A stretch of DNA of 64,000 nucleotides from Loktanella fryxellensis (GTDB lineage: Bacteria; Pseudomonadota; Alphaproteobacteria; Rhodobacterales; Rhodobacteraceae). The position numbers and the translations under genes were made by a program. Of this stretch, positions 62,516 through 64,000 are shown in pieces. The DNA lies in contig NZ_FOCI01000009.1 of assembly GCF_900110065.1 (NCBI RefSeq), positions 62,001-126,000 on the forward strand. Direction: 5' to 3'. The notes beneath the pieces are model-generated. The model was not told the origin of the DNA. It saw only the letters and a list, made by a program, of their open reading frames with translations, and did no database searches. The number at the start of each line of letters is the position of its first letter. Position 1 is the stretch's first letter.

Positions 62516-63229
62516 ATGGAACCGATCCTCCTCATCACCCGCCCGGCCCCCGCCGGGGTGCAGTTCGCGGCGACGGTCGCGGCGGGGCTGGACGTGCCGC
62601 ACCGGGTCCTGCATGCACCAGCGTTGCAGATCACGCCGCTGGACTACCGGATGCCGGATGCGGCGGGCGTGATCTTTACCTCGGCCCGCGCCGTGTCGCT
62701 GGCGCCGATGGGCGCCGGGCTCAGGGCCTTTTGCGTGGGCGATGCCACCAGTGCGGCGGCCACAGCGCGTGGCTATTCGGTCATGAACGCCGCCGGTGAC
62801 GCGGATGCGCTCGTCGCGCTGATCCTGCAGCACCGCCCGCCCGGCCCGCTGGTGCATCTGGGGGGGCGGCACCGGCGCGGGGCCATCGCCGAACGACTGA
62901 CCGCAGCCGGCGTGCCCTGCACCACGGTCGTGGTTTACGACCAGATGCGCCTGCCTGAGGGCGACCTGCTGCGCGAGGCGGCGAGTGGCGACACGCCCGT
63001 CGTCGCTCCCGTGTTCTCGCTCCGCTCTGCGGGCGGGGTGCTGGCGCTCGACTGGCGTGCACCCCTGCACGTCGTGGCGATCAGTGCGGTCGTGGCGGAT
63101 GCCTTTGCGGCGCTGGCACCGGCGCGGCTCTTGACGGTGGCGCATCCTGACGCAGATCACATGGTGCAGATGACGCGGGCCACCCTGTGGGGCCTCTCGA
63201 CACTTGAGGGTGGGGCGCACGCGGTCTAA
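62516..63229 (+). CDS. hemD: Uroporphyrinogen-III synthase
   Basis: Closes and isomerises hydroxymethylbilane to uroporphyrinogen III. This is a poorly conserved family; the call rests on size (237 residues), [25 protein letters not shown], the central [20 protein letters not shown] and VVVYDQM, and on the position divergent from tsaD and in front of a Mic60-like gene, a known arrangement. hemC is not in the window. Confidence 0.85.
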   Translation: MEPILLITRPAPAGVQFAATVAAGLDVPHRVLHAPALQITPLDYRMPDAAGVIFTSARAVSLAPMGAGLRAFCVGDATSAAATARGYSVMNAAGDADALVALILQHRPPGPLVHLGGRHRRGAIAERLTAAGVPCTTVVVYDQMRLPEGDLLREAASGDTPVVAPVFSLRSAGGVLALDWRAPLHVVAISAVVADAFAALAPARLLTVAHPDADHMVQMTRATLWGLSTLEGGAHAV

Positions 63230-63272
63230 CGTCTTGCGACAACGGTGGGTCGGCGTGCCCGGATAAGACAGG

Positions 63273-64000
63273 ATGGTGGACCTCGTGGCAAATGAACCGG
63301 CAGAGCAAGGCGGCCCCGTGACGACACCGCAATCGGACGATGCGATTGCAGCCGTCACCGCGATGCCGCCGCCCACCCTGCCACACGCCACCGCAACCCC
63401 TTCACCGGCCGTGCCACCGCAGCCCGTTGAGTCAACGACGCTGGGTGAAGCGGAACCCGTCAAGGCGAGCGAGCCTGCGAAAGTCACGTCCGAGGCGACC
63501 CGGCCCGCGCCAACCCTACAGGCGGCACCTGCCAAGCAGCGCAGCGTCTTCCTGCCCCTGCTGCTGGGTGGCCTTGTTGCCGGCGGCGTCGGCTACGGTA
63601 CCGCCTATGTTCAGTTCGGCCCGCGCGAGACCGTCGATCTGACGGGGATTCAGGATCAACTGGGCGCATTGCAAAGCGATGTGGCCAACATGCCGCAAAC
63701 CGATACCGCCCAGATCGAGGGTGTCGTGACCGACCTGTCGGCGCGGCTGGAGGTTCTGGATGGTCGCGTGGACGACCGTTTGGCCGCTTTTGAGGCGCAG
63801 ATCGCCGATCTTGCGGCGCAGGCCCCGGTGATGGACAGCAACGTGGCCGATGCCGCCGTGTCGCAACTGTCCGATCAGATCGCGGCACAGCAGGCGGACC
63901 TTGATGTGCAGCGCGCCGCGCTGGAGGAGCAGATCGCAGCCACCCGCGCCGAAGCCGAGGCGATTCAGGCGCAGGCGGTGGACGCCGCCCGTGACGAGAC
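63273..64000 (+). CDS. Mic60/mitofilin-like membrane protein (3' end cut by window)
   Basis: The frame is open to the end of the window (242 codons visible). A Pro/Ala/Thr-rich N-terminal region of about 90 residues is followed by one membrane segment (VFLPLLLGGLVAGGVGYGTA, about 92-111) and then a long coiled coil from about residue 125 with many Gln, Ala and Glu. This layout and the place behind hemD match alphaproteobacterial Mic60, which shapes the inner membrane. The C-terminal mitofilin domain would lie outside the window. The exact start (ATG, or GTG codons near it) is not certain. Confidence 0.78.
   Translation, partial: MVDLVANEPAEQGGPVTTPQSDDAIAAVTAMPPPTLPHATATPSPAVPPQPVESTTLGEAEPVKASEPAKVTSEATRPAPTLQAAPAKQRSVFLPLLLGGLVAGGVGYGTAYVQFGPRETVDLTGIQDQLGALQSDVANMPQTDTAQIEGVVTDLSARLEVLDGRVDDRLAAFEAQIADLAAQAPVMDSNVADAAVSQLSDQIAAQQADLDVQRAALEEQIAATRAEAEAIQAQAVDAARDE

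Noticed and set aside
1-64000. tRNA, rRNA, CRISPR arrays, transposases, integrases or prophage genes
   Set aside because: I looked for T-loop sequences outside coding regions, regularly spaced repeats and mobility proteins and found none.

Overview
This window is a stretch of chromosome from a high-G+C alphaproteobacterium, most likely Rhodobacterales (Rhodobacteraceae, Roseobacter-like). Pointers are the rho-mnmE-mnmG-rsmG-parA-parB block, the maf-aroE-coaE-dnaQ / secB block, a RegB-SenC-RegA redox set, the AddAB type of break-repair enzyme and a Mic60-like gene beside hemD. No names come from a database search; all calls rest on reading the proteins and motifs. About 60 protein genes are packed tightly, many with 4-base ATGA or GTGA overlaps. 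I see no tRNA, rRNA, transposase, integrase or CRISPR array.

The central feature is a probable chromosomal replication origin at about 32.73-33.13 kb, between hemJ and maf. It has two stretches of about 30% G+C, near-consensus DnaA boxes, and one perfect DnaA box that runs into the maf start codon. Genes diverge from it: hemJ, rho, mnmE, mnmG, rsmG, parA and parB leftward, maf, aroE, coaE and dnaQ rightward. Two perfect 16-bp parS centromere sites lie 3-5 kb to the left, both inside coding sequence (start of mnmG, 5' end of rsmG), next to the ParA/ParB genes that use them.

Left arm (0-32.7 kb): a methyltransferase and ferrochelatase; an MFS transporter; a CAP lipoprotein facing an L,D-transpeptidase; an RNA m5U methyltransferase; a pair of ABC half-exporters; tRNA CCA transferase, a CoA-type Nudix hydrolase and Hsp33; a second Nudix hydrolase and argG; an exported MsrA; a PfkB sugar kinase; a malic enzyme with phosphotransacetylase-like tail; mutS; grpE-hrcA; rph-rdgB-hemW converging on parB.

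Right arm (33.1-64 kb): secB, fxsA, a Tim44-like gene, mltA and an Smr gene; hslV and hslU with a membrane-protein gene between them; a capsule-type protein gene; then a small, sharply AT-rich island (35% G+C by hand count) with one PH-domain gene, the only clear candidate for foreign DNA. Next come trxA, addA-addB, a MurU/AmgK-like pair and tsaE, a PAS protein with no output domain, regB-senC-regA, an HD phosphohydrolase, ahcY with a clean terminator, DUF2853 and EVE genes, gpsA-tsaD, hemD, and a Mic60-like gene cut by the window end. The region is mostly conserved housekeeping sequence. The points most worth a second look are the origin with its embedded parS and DnaA sites, the AT-rich island, and the PAS protein.
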